Below, in pieces: positions 32,715 to 34,658 of a DNA stretch of 34,658 bases. Numbering within the stretch: the first letter of the stretch is position 1; every line of letters starts with the position of its first letter. Below the pieces are notes generated by a model, which saw nothing but the letters and a program-made list of their open reading frames with translations, did no database searches and was not told where the DNA came from. The translations under genes were made by a program, and so were the position numbers. The DNA lies in NCBI GenBank assembly GCA_011191985.1, contig DUEU01000056.1, forward strand, positions 1 through 34,658, given 5' to 3'. This DNA comes from Dehalococcoidia bacterium. GTDB taxonomy: Bacteria; Chloroflexota; Dehalococcoidia; Dehalococcoidales; W111.

Positions 32715-33728
32715 CTATACCTCCATGGCCATCGCCAGAACCTGTGCCAGGTCAAGGACTTCAACATCGTTAATCTTGAGCTTTTTAAGGCCATCCTTAA
32801 TCTGCAGAATACAGCCTGGGCAGTGGGTGACGATAATACTGGCCCCGGTTGCTACCAGTTCCCGGGCTCTGTTTTCGGCCAGAATCTCGCTTAACTCAGG
32901 GAAGACGGCCTCAAAGCCACCGCCACCGCCGCAGCATGTCGCCCACTCCCCGTTGGTCCAATCGGTCTCGACAAGCTCCAGACTCTTGATTGACCGGAGT
33001 ATCTGGCGCGGTTCCGCCGTCAGCCCCAGGTAGCGGGCTAGCTGACAGGGGTCATGATAGGTGACCTTTACTGCCCGGGGGAATTTTAAATCACGGTCTT
33101 TAATGCCCTCGAGGACAACCTCCAGGAAATGCTTCACTTCCAGGTCATAGTCGGCAACAAACCGGGGAAATAGATTGCGCATGGTATAGGTACAAGAGGG
33201 TACCATGCCAATGATGCGCTTCACACCTCGGGATTTCAGCTCGTTATACACCTTCTGGGCGTTCTGGGCGAACTCGTTATGCATTCCAACGTAGTATAAA
33301 AGGCCACCGCAGCATGGTTCGGCGTCAGCCAGATAGCCGAAGGTAATACCGAGGTTATGCAGCACCCGAACCGCGTCCCTTAAGGGCTGCCCGTCGCTAT
33401 CACCGCCCCTTACCGATAGCTTGCGGTAAACCCCGGCCAGGTCAACGCCCATCTTTCTCTGAAAGCGGGCCAGCCCCATGGGCAATTCCGCTCCAACCGG
33501 GCTTTTATCCATCTTCCGTATCAGCGACATCATAGAGTCCAGGCCGGCGCTATACTGATAGCCGCAGCCGGCGAAGAATACGGTCTGCCCTTCGCCGGGT
33601 AAGTTGAGGTCACGGGCCCACCTGGCCCCGGCCTCCCGGGAAACGCCCAGTATGTTATGCCAGGAGATAATGTTATCGGCGATATAAGCCAGCCCTGGCG
33701 GAATAAGGTCTTTCGCTTTCTTGCTCAT
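32715..33728 (-). CDS. Two-CCG-domain (HdrD/GlpC/LutA-like) protein
   Basis: 337 aa. It carries two cysteine-rich CCG domains. The first has FAGCGYQY, EPCCGG and VPSCTYT; the second has TYHDPCQL, TCCGGGGG and THCPGC. Such domains bind noncubane or [4Fe-4S] clusters and pass electrons between a dehydrogenase and a quinone or thiol partner. LutA of Bacillus is shorter, so this one is closer to HdrD/GlpC in layout. No membrane segment is visible. It is co-transcribed with the LutB-like gene. Confidence 0.85.
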   Translation of the reverse strand: MSKKAKDLIPPGLAYIADNIISWHNILGVSREAGARWARDLNLPGEGQTVFFAGCGYQYSAGLDSMMSLIRKMDKSPVGAELPMGLARFQRKMGVDLAGVYRKLSVRGGDSDGQPLRDAVRVLHNLGITFGYLADAEPCCGGLLYYVGMHNEFAQNAQKVYNELKSRGVKRIIGMVPSCTYTMRNLFPRFVADYDLEVKHFLEVVLEGIKDRDLKFPRAVKVTYHDPCQLARYLGLTAEPRQILRSIKSLELVETDWTNGEWATCCGGGGGFEAVFPELSEILAENRARELVATGASIIVTHCPGCILQIKDGLKKLKINDVEVLDLAQVLAMAMEV

Positions 33729-33879
33729 ACAGTATTCCTAACCACCAAACACCTACCCTACTGACTGCCAATAATATATAGTACCTGGCACAAGACCAAG
33801 TGTCAAAAGCATATTGGTGATGATTTACTTATCTGGAGATAACGAGTGAGACAGCCCGCTTCAAAACAGCGAGAAACCG

Positions 33880-34658
33880 CTAGCGGAGCTTTAAACACTT
33901 CTGCACCAGCTCCACCACCTGGGCCGGGAACCGGGCCACCTCCACGCCGACCTGCCGGAGGGCTGTCATCTTGCTCTGTGGTGTGTCCGTACCACCCTGA
34001 ATGATGGCACCGGCATGACCCATCCGCTTCCCTTCCGGGGCATCCTGGCCGGCTATGTAGGCAACCACTGGCTTGGTCATCCACCGGTCAATATACTGGG
34101 CCGCATTCTGTTCCTGGGTACCGCCAACTTCACCGACAATCACCACCGCATCGGTATCCGGGTCTTTCTCGAACAGCTCAAGCAGCTCGGGCAGGTTGGT
34201 AAGCACCACCGGGTCAGCCCCCAGGCCAATCACGGTGCTCTGCCCAAGACCGGCTGTGGCCAGGTTAACACTTATCTCGTAGGAGAGAGTGCCACTCCTG
34301 GAGATAACGCCGATGCGCCCGGAATTAAACATATTGGCCGGCATGATGCCCATCTTGGCTTCACCGGGGGTGATTATGCCCGGAGTGGTCGGGCCAATGA
34401 GCCACACGTTCAGGTCCTTGGCATATTCCCTTATCTTCATGGTATCGTGAACGGGAATGTACTCGGTAACAACGACAATAAGTTGGATACCGGCTTGCAG
34501 GGTCTGCAGGGCAGCATCCTTGGTTGCTGCCGCTGGTACGAAGAACACTGAGGCCTGGGCACCCCGCTCGCGGACGGCCTCATCAACGGTATTGTACACC
34601 GGGATACCCTCAACTTCCTCACCGCCCCGGCCCGGGGTAACGCCAGCAACAACGTTAG
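33880..34658 (-). CDS. sucD: Succinate-CoA ligase alpha subunit, C-terminal part (5' end outside window)
   Basis: Forms succinyl-CoA with phosphorylation of ADP or GDP, or runs in reverse. The frame is open to the right edge; the visible part starts within NVVAGVTPGRGGEEVEGIPVYNTV. Typical blocks: IGPTTPGIITPGEAKMGIMP, GVISRSGTLSYE, GLGADPV, GEVGGTQEQNAAQYI and the phosphohistidine loop KRMGHAGAII. A plain acyl-CoA synthetase (NDP-forming) alpha domain is a weaker alternative. The N-terminal CoA-binding Rossmann motif and probably sucC lie beyond the window. Confidence 0.9.
   Translation of the reverse strand, partial: NVVAGVTPGRGGEEVEGIPVYNTVDEAVRERGAQASVFFVPAAATKDAALQTLQAGIQLIVVVTEYIPVHDTMKIREYAKDLNVWLIGPTTPGIITPGEAKMGIMPANMFNSGRIGVISRSGTLSYEISVNLATAGLGQSTVIGLGADPVVLTNLPELLELFEKDPDTDAVVIVGEVGGTQEQNAAQYIDRWMTKPVVAYIAGQDAPEGKRMGHAGAIIQGGTDTPQSKMTALRQVGVEVARFPAQVVELVQKCLKLR

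Overview
The window looks like a piece of a Dehalococcoidia-like Chloroflexota chromosome. It is moderately GC-rich by eye and carries bacterial housekeeping genes beside archaeal-type ones. The evidence is the archaeal-type phosphoglycerate mutase, the LL-diaminopimelate aminotransferase (DapL), two paralogous ATPases of the benzoyl-CoA reductase type with a PaaX-like regulator, and an FtsZ plus a second tubulin-like GTPase. The order dxs-pgk-apgM-tpiA-miaA-dapF-dapL-hflX also matches what I remember of Dehalococcoides, but I could not check this. There are no rRNA or tRNA genes, no CRISPR array and no recognisable transposase.

Layout. (1) 1-8436, + strand: a tight housekeeping operon covering isoprenoid precursors (dxs, 5' end cut off), lower glycolysis/gluconeogenesis (pgk, apgM, tpiA), tRNA modification (miaA), diaminopimelate/lysine synthesis (dapF, dapL) and ribosome rescue (hflX). 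(2) 8437-9441: a hairpin-rich intergenic repeat, then a lone AT-rich orphan gene with its own promoter. (3) 9442-15152, - strand: a probable aryl-CoA electron-transfer operon made of a PaaX-family regulator, two BcrA/BcrD-type ATPases, a two-cluster ferredoxin and a large NuoG/GltD-like iron-sulfur flavoprotein. The flavoprotein ends in a GIY-YIG-like domain. The operon has a good sigma-70 promoter overlapped by a perfect palindrome. No catalytic reductase subunit is present in the window. (4) 15287-16904, +: a Dcd/Dut-family enzyme and two small unknown or HEAT-like genes. (5) 16925-20768, -: degV, then a division operon with a 71-aa unknown protein, ftsA and ftsZ. (6) 20869-24705, +: a DUF5343-like gene, plsY, a membrane glycosyltransferase and a double-domain universal stress protein. 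(7) 24716-25279, -: a cyclophilin-type lipoprotein.

(8) 25328-31085 is the most unusual part. A tubulin/FtsZ-superfamily GTPase (+) faces four - strand genes. Three of these encode long helical proteins built on 11-residue-based periodicities, and the fourth encodes a membrane-anchored protein. The largest (684 aa) reads as 19 tandem units of only two lengths, thirteen of 25 and six of 36 residues (36 = 25 + 11), covering residues 40-580 without a gap. A 155-aa partner carries nine uninterrupted 11-residue units, and a 338-aa protein has hydrophobic positions exactly 11 apart. I propose, as inference, that this is a candidate envelope-linked cytoskeletal or stalk module distinct from FtsZ/FtsA. 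A membrane-binding or stress-protective (LEA-like) role for the helical proteins is the main alternative.

(9) 31507-34658, -: a LutB-like LUD/iron-sulfur protein, a two-CCG-domain (HdrD/GlpC/LutA-like) protein and the 3' part of sucD.

Several starts below are moved inward from the longest possible frame, because a Shine-Dalgarno sequence or a promoter supports the internal codon.
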